27,028 bases of DNA from Clostridia bacterium (GCA_900770255.1 CAAGJN010000008.1:1-27028); one strand, 5' to 3'; shown: positions 16,230 to 25,290, numbered from the stretch's first letter. The notes: generated from the letters alone by a model not told the origin. Numbers and translations: made by a program.

Positions 16230-17164
16230 GCTATTACATAGGCGTTGACGGCGGCGGAACAAAAACCGCATTTTCGCTTTTTGACGAGGATAAAAACGTT
16301 GTCAAAACCGTATTTGGCCCCGGCAGCAACCATGAAAATCTTGACGGAGCGTTTGACGATGCCAGCGAAATTATCTGGGACGGCATCTGCGCGCTTGTAA
16401 GCGAAGCCGGTATCACGTTTGATGACGTAGCCTTTACTCTTATGGGGCTTGCAGGGATCGACCATCAGTTCCAGCATGATATTATGTGTGCGAAGCTTGA
16501 GGAAAAAGGCCTTTCAAATTTTGCAGTCTATAACGACGGCTTCATAGTTGTTCAGGCCGGCTCAGAGAGCGGCGCCGCCATCGGCTATAACTGCGGAACA
16601 GGTACCTGCTGTAATGCGATAGACTCAAGGGGCAACATGCTTCAGCTCGCGGGTCTCGGCGAGTGCACCGGCGATATCGGAAACGGAACCTGGATCGCTC
16701 AAACCGCGTTCAGGCTAATATATGATGAAGTTTATCTCGGACTTGAGCCAACACAGATAACAAAACTATACTACGAGCGCTTCAACCTTAGCAGCCGCGA
16801 GGAGTTTATGGCAACTGTTGCAAAGCTTGAGACAGAGGAGGCGCCTGTATATATCAAGACTCTTATCGATTTTTTCTTTACCGCTGCTGCGAATGCAGAC
16901 ACTCCTGCTCTCAGGAAGATTGATGAGATGGCGAAGCGCGGCGCTCAGTTTATCTCTGCGCTCGCAAATCAGATGGAGTTTGACGGCGAGGAGATAGAGG
17001 TTGTCCTCTCCGGCTCCATGCACACCAAGCTGCCCAACGATGTTTATATAAACAAAATGCACGACTATGCAGAGTCAATGTGCGGCAGAAAGCTCAAGTT
17101 TATCAAGCTTGACAAGGAGCCGGTAACAGGCTGCGTCAACTGGATATTCAGACAGTATAAGTAA
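16226..17164 (+). CDS. BadF/BadG-type ATPase, probable N-acetylhexosamine kinase
   Basis: A 312-residue member of the ASKHA fold family of BadF/BcrA ATPases that includes N-acetylglucosamine kinases. The phosphate-1 motif is YIGVDGGGTKT (4-14), with an acidic YNDGF segment and a glycine-rich GYNCGTGTCCN in place of the second phosphate loop. VVLSGSMHTK near the C-terminus is the adenosine motif. The length matches NAGK-like kinases (~300-340). Its ATG overlaps the TGA of the GH109-like gene, so the two are translationally linked. It would phosphorylate a free sugar, likely an amino sugar or a disaccharide taken up unphosphorylated. That could create the 6-phosphate needed by the GH4 enzyme downstream (28-nt gap). 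The substrate is inference. Confidence 0.85.
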   Translation: MSYYIGVDGGGTKTAFSLFDEDKNVVKTVFGPGSNHENLDGAFDDASEIIWDGICALVSEAGITFDDVAFTLMGLAGIDHQFQHDIMCAKLEEKGLSNFAVYNDGFIVVQAGSESGAAIGYNCGTGTCCNAIDSRGNMLQLAGLGECTGDIGNGTWIAQTAFRLIYDEVYLGLEPTQITKLYYERFNLSSREEFMATVAKLETEEAPVYIKTLIDFFFTAAANADTPALRKIDEMAKRGAQFISALANQMEFDGEEIEVVLSGSMHTKLPNDVYINKMHDYAESMCGRKLKFIKLDKEPVTGCVNWIFRQYK

Positions 17165-17192
17165 GATTTTAATTGAAAAGGGAGTTATATAT

Positions 17193-18494
17193 ATGAAGGA
17201 AATTACAGTAGCAGTCATCGGTTCCGGCAGCACTTACTGCCCCGAGCTTGTGGACGGATTTATAAAGCAGCAGTCCTCGCTCAAGCTCAAAAAGATATCG
17301 TTTATGGATATCGACGAGCGCAAAAGGACGATAGTCGGCAATCTCTGCCTGAGAATGCTCAAAAAAGCGGGGATAGAGTGTGAGACGCTGCTTACGGATG
17401 ATCTTGACGAGGCGCTTCAGGGCGCGGATTTCGTCGTCACGCAGATCAGGGTCGGTATGCTTCATGCGCGCTATCTTGATGAGACGATCCCGCTCAAGTA
17501 TGATCTCATCGGTCAGGAGACCACCGGCATCGGCGGCTTCTTCAAGGCTCTGCGTACTATCCCTGTAATGCAGCATATATGCGACCGTATCGAGGCGATC
17601 TGCCCCAATGCATGGCTTATCAACTTCACAAATCCCTCGGGCATTGTTACCGAGTTCGTACTCAATCACACAAATGTCAAGTGCATGGGCCTTTGCAATG
17701 TCCCGATTAACATGGTTGACGATACAAAGGAAGCTGTCGGTGAGGACTGCGATATCACATATGTCGGCCTCAACCATCTGAGCTGGATCACTTCCGTCAA
17801 GAAGGACGGCAAAGAGCTTATTGACGATATGCTCGCGCAGGGTTTCTCAACCAAGGTTATGGCAAACATTAAGGACGACGGCTTCTCGCTCGATTGTCTC
17901 AACGCTGTCCGCGGTATTCCGTCCTCCTATCTCCAGTATTATTACTGCAGAGACGCAAAGCTCAAGCATCAGAAAGAGGATGAGAAGTGCCGCGCCCGTG
18001 TTTGCATGGAGATAGAGGAGGAGCTTCTTGAGATGTACTCAGACGAGACGCTCGTCACCAAGCCCGCTCTTCTCGACCAGCGCGGAGGCCATAAGTATTC
18101 GCTCGCTGCTGTTTCGCTTATCGATGCTATTGCAAATGACAAACGCAACGTTCAGATCGTCAACATCAAGAACAACGGAACCGTTGATTTCATGGACGAT
18201 GACGATGTTCTCGAGATCGCCGCGGTTATCGGCAAGGACGGTGCTGAGCCTGTCGCTATCGACAAGATCGACAACAAGCATATCATAGGCCTGATGCGTG
18301 TTGTCAAGGCTTATGAGAAATATACGGTTGAGGCTGCAACCACAGGGTCTGAGGCGGCTGCGCTCAACGCGCTTCTGGTTCATCCTCTTGTCGGCGACTG
18401 GGAGAAAGCGCATAAGTGCTTTGAAGAGATGAAGTGGGCTCATAAGGCCTATCTTCCCGAGTTTTTCCCGAACGATGTCGTTGTCAAGTGCTGA
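17193..18494 (+). CDS. GH4 family NAD- and metal-dependent 6-phospho-glycosidase
   Basis: A 433-residue GH4 enzyme. The N-terminal NAD-binding segment is VAVIGSGSTYCPELV (7-20). Other family blocks are VVTQIRVG (81-88), GQETTGIGGF (107-116), NFTNPSG (144-150), GLCNVP (166-171, metal ligand Cys168) and GLNHLSW (192-198, His195). GH4 enzymes need NAD+ and Mn2+ and usually hydrolyse 6-phospho-glycosides by C3 oxidation and elimination. The block pattern is nearest to the 6-phospho-beta-glucosidases (CelF/LicH type). Normally a PTS supplies the phosphate; none is present, but a sugar kinase precedes it. GGGAG lies about 9 nt before ATG 17193. Operon end is marked by a strong terminator. Confidence 0.93.
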   Translation: MKEITVAVIGSGSTYCPELVDGFIKQQSSLKLKKISFMDIDERKRTIVGNLCLRMLKKAGIECETLLTDDLDEALQGADFVVTQIRVGMLHARYLDETIPLKYDLIGQETTGIGGFFKALRTIPVMQHICDRIEAICPNAWLINFTNPSGIVTEFVLNHTNVKCMGLCNVPINMVDDTKEAVGEDCDITYVGLNHLSWITSVKKDGKELIDDMLAQGFSTKVMANIKDDGFSLDCLNAVRGIPSSYLQYYYCRDAKLKHQKEDEKCRARVCMEIEEELLEMYSDETLVTKPALLDQRGGHKYSLAAVSLIDAIANDKRNVQIVNIKNNGTVDFMDDDDVLEIAAVIGKDGAEPVAIDKIDNKHIIGLMRVVKAYEKYTVEAATTGSEAAALNALLVHPLVGDWEKAHKCFEEMKWAHKAYLPEFFPNDVVVKC

Positions 18495-18509
18495 AAATAA
18501 ACATATGAC

Positions 18510-18543
18510 AAATCCCGACGGGCAGCGCCCGTCGGGATTTTTT
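18510..18543 (+). terminator. Terminator of the GH109-kinase-GH4 operon
   Basis: A perfect 14-bp GC-rich stem (18510-18523 with 18527-18540), loop AGC, then an unbroken T run to 18543, 15 bp after the GH4 stop. Confidence 0.95.
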
Positions 18544-18593
18544 ATAAAAGTATCTGCGTGTTTAAAAGCAGGGCTTAAAAGTAAGTTTTTCTC

Positions 18594-18622
18594 TTGATTT
18601 AATATGCGATTTGCATTATCAT
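18594..18622 (+). promoter_or_regulatory. Probable promoter of the GH3 gene
   Basis: TTGATT (18594-18599), a 17-bp spacer and TATCAT (18617-18622). It lies between the preceding terminator and ATG 18691, so the GH3 gene is likely an independent unit. Confidence 0.55.
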
Positions 18623-18690
18623 TATCTATGACAAAGCGCCGTGTAGAAGGCGCTATTTCAGACACATATCAATCGAAACGGAGAATGGCT

Positions 18691-21072
18691 ATGGACAAGT
18701 ATGCAAGATTCAGATATCAGCCGTGTATTCCGCTGGGCGCGGACGGCAGAAAGGTGACGGGCTCGCCGGAGCATGCGGCGCTTTCAAGAAAAGCTGCCGG
18801 TGAGGGTATGGTGCTGCTCAAAAACGATGACGGCGCACTTCCGCTGAAACGAGGAGAAAAAGTCGCGCTGTTCGGTAAGGCGACGATCGAATACATAAAG
18901 GGCGGCGGTGGAAGCGGCGATGTTTTCACGGCCTATGTCCGTAATATCTATGACGGCTTTGCGCAGAAGGAAACCGAGGGTAAGGTCAGCGTATATATGC
19001 CTACAGTAGAGTTTTACAGGGACTATGTAAAGGAAGAGAGCAAAAAGATCCCTACGCCGCAGCAGATTGATAAGATCTGGGGAAAGGTTAACGCCATGTC
19101 TTTCTGCAAGGAGAAGGACGATATAATTTATGACACGTTTGCAAGCATGCATGTCCATGAAGCTGATGTACCGGACGAGCTTATAACCGAAGCTGCGGCG
19201 AACGCAGACGCCGCCGTTATCACCTTGAGTCGTTTTTCGGCGGAGGGAGTAGACCGCAGAGCGATCGAAAACGATTATTATCTGAGTGATGTTGAAAAAA
19301 GCCTTATCGACAGGGTTTCGTCTGCTTTCAAAAAGACGGTTATCGTGCTCAATTCCGGCGCTGTGCTCGACTGCGAGCATTTTGCCGAAAACGATAAAGT
19401 ACAGGCTATTCTCTTTGGCTGGCAGGGAGGACTTGAGGGCGGTATGGCTATTGCCGATATCCTCTGCGGCGACGTAAATCCGTCGGGCAAGCTCGCCGAT
19501 ACCATCCCAATGTCATATTATGATTATCAAAATGCCGAAGAATTTCAGACAGGTTATGAGCATCTAGATTATTTTGACGATATCTATGTAGGCTATCGCT
19601 ATTTCGAGACTGTTCCCGGCGCCGCCGAAAGGGTGAGATATCCGTTTGGCTTCGGTCTGTCTTACACCGATTTTGAGCTCAGCGGAGCTTTTGGCGGCGA
19701 GAGCGACGGAAAAATAGTCTCTGTTGTAACCGTTAAAAATGTCGGTTTAGTTCCCGGAAAAGAGACGGTAGAGCTTTATTACAGCGCGCCGCAGGGTAAG
19801 CTCGGCAAACCTGCGAGGGAGCTTGCCGCATTTAAGAAGACAAAGCTTCTCAGCCCCGGCGAGTCCGAGACGATAGCGCTCAGCTTTGATATAAGCGATA
19901 TGGCAAGTTTTGACGATCTCGGCAAGGTGAAAAAATCGGCATTTGTTCTTGAAAAGGGAACATATGAATTTTATATCGGAAACTCGGTCAGGAATACCGA
20001 AAAGCTGAACTATGAATACAAACTCATCGATGATACGACAGTCAGGCAGTCAAAGCCGCTCTGCAGGCCGTTCAAGCTTGAGAAGCGCATGCTCGCCGAC
20101 GGCAGCTTTGAAGCTCTTCCTATGGGCGATCCTGTTTATGACGAGGGCATAAATGTTCTCTCTGATGCGAAAGCGCCGAAAGAGCTCACGATGTTTGATC
20201 AAGTCGGTGAAAGCGTCACGCTTGACGAGTTTATAAAGCAATTTGCGGTCGATGAGCTTATCGATTTTGTCGGCGGCCAGCAAAACCAGCCCGGTGTGTG
20301 CAACACGGGAGCTTTCGGCGGGATGAAAAGACTCAATATTCCGTCTGTACCGACAGCCGACGGCCCTGCAGGCCTCAGACTCAACGCTGCTACCGGTGCG
20401 CCGACGACCGCATGGCCGTGTGCAACGCTTCTTGCCTGCACATGGAACACGGAGCTCATAGAAGAAGTCGGCGCGGCCGGAGGCGCAGAACTCAGAGAGA
20501 ATAATCTCGGCGTTTGGCTTGCCCCTGCAATGAACATCCACCGCAACCCGCTGTGCGGGCGAAACTTCGAGTATTTCTCCGAAGATCCGCTGCTTGCCGG
20601 CAAGTGCTGCGCTGCTGACGTAAGAGGAATACAATCGAATAAGGTAGCTGCTTCAGTTAAGCATTTTGCCTGCAACAATAGGGAGTCTAACCGCTTTGAA
20701 TGTGACTCAAGAGTGTCTGAAAGAGCTCTCAGGGAAATATATCTCAGAGGCTTTGAAATCTGTGTCAAAGAAGCTGATCCATGGACTATAATGTCCTCTT
20801 ATAATCTCATTAACGGCAGGCACACATCTGTAAGCTATGAGCTGCTGACTGAAATGCTCAGAAACGAGTGGGGATTTAAAGGCATGGTGACCACCGACTG
20901 GGGCGTATTCAGTAATCACTCGGATGAGATAAAAGCCGGAAACGACATGAAGATGGGAGAGGGACAGCCCGAAGAGCTTAAAGCAGCTTATGACAGGGGC
21001 GAAATTTCAAGAGCCGATCTTGAAACGAGCGTAAGGCGTATACTTGAGATGACGCTGAAGGTAGCTGAATAA
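18691..21072 (+). CDS. GH3 beta-glucosidase-type enzyme with permuted domain order
   Basis: A 793-residue GH3 enzyme with its domains in swapped order. Residues ~30-330 are the GH3 C-domain: GEGMVLLKNDDGALPL (37-52), GDVNPSGKLADTIP and RYPFGFGLSYT. A fibronectin-III-like domain follows (~340-450). The catalytic TIM barrel comes last (~500-793): TADGPAGLR, GRNFEYFSEDP, KHFACNNRE and the nucleophile segment MVTTDWG with Asp736. Most GH3 enzymes carry the barrel first; the reversed order is known in some ruminal and clostridial beta-glucosidases. No signal peptide, so it probably hydrolyses imported beta-gluco-oligosaccharides or similar. ATG 18691 has GGAG 7 nt upstream; the ATG at 18685 is too close to it and the frame from 18604 precedes the promoter. 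Exact linkage unknown. Confidence 0.93.
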   Translation: MDKYARFRYQPCIPLGADGRKVTGSPEHAALSRKAAGEGMVLLKNDDGALPLKRGEKVALFGKATIEYIKGGGGSGDVFTAYVRNIYDGFAQKETEGKVSVYMPTVEFYRDYVKEESKKIPTPQQIDKIWGKVNAMSFCKEKDDIIYDTFASMHVHEADVPDELITEAAANADAAVITLSRFSAEGVDRRAIENDYYLSDVEKSLIDRVSSAFKKTVIVLNSGAVLDCEHFAENDKVQAILFGWQGGLEGGMAIADILCGDVNPSGKLADTIPMSYYDYQNAEEFQTGYEHLDYFDDIYVGYRYFETVPGAAERVRYPFGFGLSYTDFELSGAFGGESDGKIVSVVTVKNVGLVPGKETVELYYSAPQGKLGKPARELAAFKKTKLLSPGESETIALSFDISDMASFDDLGKVKKSAFVLEKGTYEFYIGNSVRNTEKLNYEYKLIDDTTVRQSKPLCRPFKLEKRMLADGSFEALPMGDPVYDEGINVLSDAKAPKELTMFDQVGESVTLDEFIKQFAVDELIDFVGGQQNQPGVCNTGAFGGMKRLNIPSVPTADGPAGLRLNAATGAPTTAWPCATLLACTWNTELIEEVGAAGGAELRENNLGVWLAPAMNIHRNPLCGRNFEYFSEDPLLAGKCCAADVRGIQSNKVAASVKHFACNNRESNRFECDSRVSERALREIYLRGFEICVKEADPWTIMSSYNLINGRHTSVSYELLTEMLRNEWGFKGMVTTDWGVFSNHSDEIKAGNDMKMGEGQPEELKAAYDRGEISRADLETSVRRILEMTLKVAE

Positions 21073-21133
21073 GCGACGGTGCTTTGCAGTGGCCGGCAAT
21101 AGGTCTGTCGCCGCTTTCTATTGAAAATTATGC

Positions 21134-21162
21134 TTGCTCCGAATACCGATTTCTGTTATTAT
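21134..21162 (+). promoter_or_regulatory. Probable promoter of the GH18 membrane protein gene
   Basis: TTGCTC (21134-21139), a 17-bp spacer and TATTAT (21157-21162), about 47 bp before ATG 21210. Confidence 0.55.
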
Positions 21163-21209
21163 TCAATCGAGGTTAAACGGATATTTTTTGAAAAAAGAGG
21201 GGGCTTTTG

Positions 21210-23195
21210 ATGAAGTTTTTCAGAAAAGTCGGAAACGCCGTCTGCTCAAAAACGTGCGCTTATATCTGTGCTGTTTTGAGTGTATTTGCGTTCGTATTTT
21301 TAAGCAGCGCCACTTGGGCTTATGGTTGGATAGCTGAGCTGTATCCGCTGAGCGAACGGTTCGTACCGACCATGCTCGTCGTAATTGCCGTATGTATTGC
21401 GGTCAACTTTATATATTTGCTCTTGAAGGCTCTCGATGTTGCTGCTGCCAATGTAAAGGCCGTCAAAATTATTTATTCGGCATTTGCTGTTATCAGCGTG
21501 ATCTTGTTTATCTACACTTTTATTCTGGTTTTCGGACTTGATCACGGCTTTACTGCTTCGGGCTTTCTCAACGGCGTAAGATACATAGCTCCGAAACTGA
21601 TATATGCCGCGCTCGCTGCGGGGTTCGGCATGGTTCTTGTGTTTTGCCGCAGAGGCAGACAGACGCTCAAAGCGCTTGTCTCCGGTACGCTAATCTGTGC
21701 GATTATAATATCAATGTCGTATTTATCTGAAAAATCCGATAATGTAACTGACGCTAAGGAGTTGATTGAAATAACTGTTACATCTCCGAATTTGGCCGAG
21801 GGCGCTAAAGTCACCTTCGAGAGTCTTAAAAAGGACGAAAAGGCTGATGCAGAGAATTTGCTTCAGGACAATAACAAATGCTGGACGGCTCAGTCTCCCG
21901 CGGGCGCGCCTGCTGAGGGTTGCAGGGACACAAACAACAGTTATGTTGAAATAGAGCTTTTGGGCGAATTTGCTATAAACACAGCGGTTATTGAAGAGGT
22001 AGGAAATCAGGTGCAGTATTTTAGACTGCAGGCTTTTGTCAACGGCGAGTGGGTCACCGTCTATCAGAGCGAAAAGATGCAGGCTCTGCGTCTGTGCAGC
22101 TTTGACGCCGTGACTACTGATAAGATCCGTCTCTCGATCGATAAATTCCGCAGCGAGGATACGCCCGCTAAGATCCGCTCGATAAAGCTATATAACGAGC
22201 CCAAACGTGACGCCGACGGATTTGAGGTTACCGCTTATCAGCGCCTCGACGGCGATGTGCCGACGGATATCCTCGCGAAGGGCGAGGCATATGTCAAAAA
22301 CTATGCAAGATTTTATGACGTATATAGTACGGTTATCGTTTTCGCTGCAGTTCACTGGGATGAAAACGGGGAGATGAATTTCGGAAGCATGAGCGAGGAG
22401 AAATTTGCCGCTGAGATCGATGCTCTCAAGCAGATAATAGCGCAGCGCTCCAACCCCGACCACGAGGTCAAGCTCATCGTCACCGCCCTTGCCGACGGAG
22501 CGTGGGGAGACGGCCATAACGGAGTCAATTTGTATATGGCCTCTTACTGGGAGAAGGTAGCTGATCAGATTACGGCCTTTGTCAGAAAATACGGCTTCGA
22601 CGGCGTTGATATTGACTGGGAATATCCGGCGAGCGCAAGCGATTGGAAAACCTTCGACAGCTTCATTCAGAAGCTTCACAGGGACCTTAAAGCCGATAAT
22701 GAAAACGCAATAATTTCCGCAGCGCTTTCATCCGGTCAGCTTGGGCTTTCCTCTGAGACATATAATTGCATTGATCAGATTCAGTTTATGGCGTATGACG
22801 GATGTGACGAGGATGGTTATCAGAGTTCGCTTCAGCAGGCGCAGGAGGGTCTGCGGCAGTTTGCAGATAACGGAGCCGATATCAGTAAGATAAATATCGG
22901 CATCGCTGCATACGGCAGGCCGATCAACAGCACCCCGTATTGGGCAAGTTGGCGCAATCTGAAGGATGCGAACTACTGGAACAGCAAATATTATACTGTC
23001 GAAGATTCAGATCAGATCTATGAGGGAACTTTTTGCTCTCCGGCGCTTGCGGGCGACAAGACGACATACGCAATGATGAGCGGAGCCGGAGGCGTAATGC
23101 TCTTCAGAGTCGGCTGCGACAAGATTACGGACGATCCGAACTCGGTCACGGGCGGAATTGAGGATGCACTGAACAGGTATTTCACTGCGTGGTAA
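21210..23195 (+). CDS. Membrane-anchored GH18 protein with discoidin/CBM32-like domain
   Basis: A 661-residue protein in three parts. Residues 1-175 hold about five hydrophobic segments (~17-37, 52-72, 86-110, 126-146, 156-172). Residues ~190-330 resemble an F5/8 type C (discoidin, CBM32-like) module: DNNKCWTAQSP, then YVEIELLGEFAINTAVI, and IRSIKLYNEP at the end. Residues ~335-661 are a GH18 barrel with the motif FDGVDIDWEYP; Glu471 is the expected proton donor and Asp467/Asp469 its helpers. GH18 enzymes cleave beta-1,4-linked N-acetylglucosamine polymers or the chitobiose core of N-glycans. The catalytic part should lie outside the cell. ATG 21210 follows GAGGGGG by about 5 nt; TTG 21207 is the alternative. 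Single gene. The multi-pass anchor is unusual, and chitinase versus endoglycosidase cannot be told from sequence. Confidence 0.88.
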   Translation: MKFFRKVGNAVCSKTCAYICAVLSVFAFVFLSSATWAYGWIAELYPLSERFVPTMLVVIAVCIAVNFIYLLLKALDVAAANVKAVKIIYSAFAVISVILFIYTFILVFGLDHGFTASGFLNGVRYIAPKLIYAALAAGFGMVLVFCRRGRQTLKALVSGTLICAIIISMSYLSEKSDNVTDAKELIEITVTSPNLAEGAKVTFESLKKDEKADAENLLQDNNKCWTAQSPAGAPAEGCRDTNNSYVEIELLGEFAINTAVIEEVGNQVQYFRLQAFVNGEWVTVYQSEKMQALRLCSFDAVTTDKIRLSIDKFRSEDTPAKIRSIKLYNEPKRDADGFEVTAYQRLDGDVPTDILAKGEAYVKNYARFYDVYSTVIVFAAVHWDENGEMNFGSMSEEKFAAEIDALKQIIAQRSNPDHEVKLIVTALADGAWGDGHNGVNLYMASYWEKVADQITAFVRKYGFDGVDIDWEYPASASDWKTFDSFIQKLHRDLKADNENAIISAALSSGQLGLSSETYNCIDQIQFMAYDGCDEDGYQSSLQQAQEGLRQFADNGADISKINIGIAAYGRPINSTPYWASWRNLKDANYWNSKYYTVEDSDQIYEGTFCSPALAGDKTTYAMMSGAGGVMLFRVGCDKITDDPNSVTGGIEDALNRYFTAW

Positions 23196-23272
23196 TTCGG
23201 CTTTGCAAATGCGCGAATTCGTCGTTGCGGCGATGAAGCCCGGGACATTGCAATTTACTAAGTTAAGTCAGA

Positions 23273-23296
23273 GCCGCCCTGTTACGGGCGGCCTTT
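23273..23296 (+). terminator. Hairpin, probable terminator of the GH18 gene
   Basis: GCCGCCC (23273-23279) pairs with GGGCGGC (23286-23292) around a 6-nt loop; only a weak CTTT follows. Placed 78 bp after the stop codon. Confidence 0.55.
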
Positions 23297-23423
23297 GACA
23301 TTGACTGAATTTTTATCTGTGCGAAAATATTTGATTTTGAGTCATATATTTTCCGGCTCTATAGATTTCTTTTTTTGTGTGTGCTAAAATATGTGTTAAT
23401 AACTATAGAAACGAGTTTACCGC

Positions 23424-24764
23424 ATGAGTGAAAAGCTGTTTACAAATAAAGATCTGCGCGCTCTGATAATACCGCTGTTTATAGAACAGCTTCTGCTGCT
23501 GCTCGTAGGCATTGCCGATACATTTGTGATAAGCTTTGTCGGCGACTCTGCGGTGTCCGGAGTGTCTCTTGTAAACTCGTTCAACACGGTGGCGATCTTT
23601 CTTTTTTCTGCGCTTGCCTCGGGCGGCGCGGTCATAATCAGTCAGTATATCGGCAGCGGGGATAACGAACAGGCGGGCAAGGCGGCAAGCCAGCTTCTGA
23701 TGTTTTCCGTCGTAAGTTCAGCGGTTATCTCGGCGCTTATTCTTGTTTTTGAGCGTCCGCTTCTGCGCCTGCTTTTCGGTAAGGTAGAGGATGACGTTAT
23801 GGCGGCGTGCATCGAATATATGCGCATAACCGCTTATTCTTTTCCGGCGCTTGCAATATATAACGCGGGCGCGGCAATGTGCCGCAGCATCGGAAGAGCT
23901 GATGTTTCAATGTACATATCGGCAACGGCAAATGTTATCAACGTCGCCGGCAATGTTATTGGGGTTTTTGCGCTGAATGCGGGCGTGGCAGGAGTCGCAT
24001 ATCCGTCTTTGATAGCGCGTGCGGTTTCGGCTGTGGCAGTAACCTGTTACTGCTTCGTGCACAGAAAGTCACAGGTAAGGTACACTCTTTCGGGCATTTT
24101 TTCGTGGCACGCTTCTCTGCTGAAAAAAGTGCTTGGAATAGCTGTTCCCAACGGAGTTGAAAACGGTGTGCATCAGCTTGTTAAGGTGGCGCTGAGCAGT
24201 ATGGTCGCGCGGTTTGGCACATATCAGATAGCGGCAACCGGTGTGGCACAGAGTATATGGTCGCTTGCGGCGCTGATGGGTATGGCGATGGCGCCGGTTT
24301 ACACAACGGTTATTGGTCAATGTATGGGAGCTGCCGATATCAATGCTGCAAACCACTATTTTAAAAAGCTGAATAAGCTGACTTTTGTGTTGTCGATTTT
24401 CTGGAACGCGATCGTTTTTGCTCTCACACCGCTGTTTCTGCACTTCTTTGCAATATCGGACGAGGCGAAGCATCTTGCGATCCTCATGGTGCTTATAAAC
24501 AATTCAATAAACGCATTCGCCTATACTTTTGCAGGTCCGCTCGGTAACGGCCTGAGGGCGGCGGGAGATGTGAAATTTACAATGACTGTGTCCGTTACAT
24601 TGACGATAGCAGCAAGACTGTTTTTCTCGGCATTGTTTGGTCTGTGGCTCAATATGGGTGCTATCGGCATAGCAATAGGCACAAGCCTTGACCTGCTTAT
24701 CCGAGGAATAATATTCTTCGCGCGGTATAAGGGTCAGAAGTGGACGAAGTTTAAATTGATATAA
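23424..24764 (+). CDS. MATE family multidrug/metabolite efflux transporter
   Basis: A 446-residue integral membrane protein, the usual MATE length, with about twelve hydrophobic segments in two halves. The first half has the family pattern PLFIEQLLLLLVGIADTF at 13-30, followed by the VGDSAVSGVSLVNSF stretch. The second half repeats the layout beginning near VPNGVENGVHQLVKVALSS. MATE proteins export cationic or other organic compounds in exchange for Na+ or H+. No coupling ion or substrate can be read with confidence. ATG 23424 has only a weak ribosome site. A TAAAAT at 23385-23390 may be a -10 box but lacks a good -35. Monogenic, convergent with the aconitase-X operon, and without a regulator next to it. 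Confidence 0.92.
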   Translation: MSEKLFTNKDLRALIIPLFIEQLLLLLVGIADTFVISFVGDSAVSGVSLVNSFNTVAIFLFSALASGGAVIISQYIGSGDNEQAGKAASQLLMFSVVSSAVISALILVFERPLLRLLFGKVEDDVMAACIEYMRITAYSFPALAIYNAGAAMCRSIGRADVSMYISATANVINVAGNVIGVFALNAGVAGVAYPSLIARAVSAVAVTCYCFVHRKSQVRYTLSGIFSWHASLLKKVLGIAVPNGVENGVHQLVKVALSSMVARFGTYQIAATGVAQSIWSLAALMGMAMAPVYTTVIGQCMGAADINAANHYFKKLNKLTFVLSIFWNAIVFALTPLFLHFFAISDEAKHLAILMVLINNSINAFAYTFAGPLGNGLRAAGDVKFTMTVSVTLTIAARLFFSALFGLWLNMGAIGIAIGTSLDLLIRGIIFFARYKGQKWTKFKLI

Positions 24765-24805
24765 GATTTACGGCTCCTGCCATTGACAGAAGCCGCTGCA
24801 AATAA

Positions 24806-24835
24806 AGCTCCCCGGCGCTTATGCGCCGGGGAGCT
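24806..24835. terminator. Shared terminator between MATE gene and aconitase-X operon
   Basis: A perfect 13-bp stem AGCTCCCCGGCGC / GCGCCGGGGAGCT (24806-24818 and 24823-24835) with loop TTAT. T-rich sequence follows on both strands (GTGATTTTG on +, TTATTTG on -). It lies between convergent genes. Confidence 0.85.
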
Positions 24836-24846
24836 GTGATTTTGCT

Positions 24847-25290
24847 TTAGTCCTCAACGGTGACAGTACCGTCCTCGTCAACGGTGATGGTCATTCCGTC
24901 CTTGACATAATTGAGAAATTCCTCGCCGAGGCAATCGACGGTGGGCATCGGATCATCTGTCCAGACTGCGGAGAGAATAGCTCCGGCAGCGGCAAGCGAG
25001 TCGATGTGCTCTGCAAAGAGCAGGCAGGCGGGAGTCCTTTCCATTACCTTGGCACAGTAGAGCACCATGCCGCCTGTTGTTGAGCCGATGGTCTGAGGCA
25101 GGCAGAGAGCCGTGCCAACCATGGGCTTGCCAAAAAGATCGGGGTTGTTCTGATCACCGCACTTAGCGGTCTTATCGCCGAACTGGAGGCTCTTCTGGAA
25201 AGAGGCGAGAGTATTAAATCCTCCGTGTGAAACAAGAGCCTTTGCTGTGCATTTTCCGGCAGCAACGGGGCGTCCTTTGAACTGTTTCAT
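24847..25290 (-). CDS. Aconitase X small (swivel, DUF126-type) subunit
   Basis: A 147-residue protein resembling the small swivel subunit of aconitase X (AcnX). Family features are the N-terminal KGRPVAAGKCTAKALVS strand-turn region, a VGTALCLPQTIGSTTGG block with a Ser (Ser70) where AcnX small subunits carry the active-site serine, and a closing region with AAGAILSAV. The small subunit closes over the iron-sulfur cluster of the large subunit. Its ATG lies 1 nt past the large-subunit stop, and its AAGGAGG site is inside the end of that gene, so translation is coupled. Known AcnX enzymes dehydrate cis-3-hydroxy-L-proline or phosphomevalonate; which, if either, applies here is unknown. Pairing with the large subunit strongly supports the family. 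Confidence 0.85.
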   Translation of the reverse strand: MKQFKGRPVAAGKCTAKALVSHGGFNTLASFQKSLQFGDKTAKCGDQNNPDLFGKPMVGTALCLPQTIGSTTGGMVLYCAKVMERTPACLLFAEHIDSLAAAGAILSAVWTDDPMPTVDCLGEEFLNYVKDGMTITVDEDGTVTVED

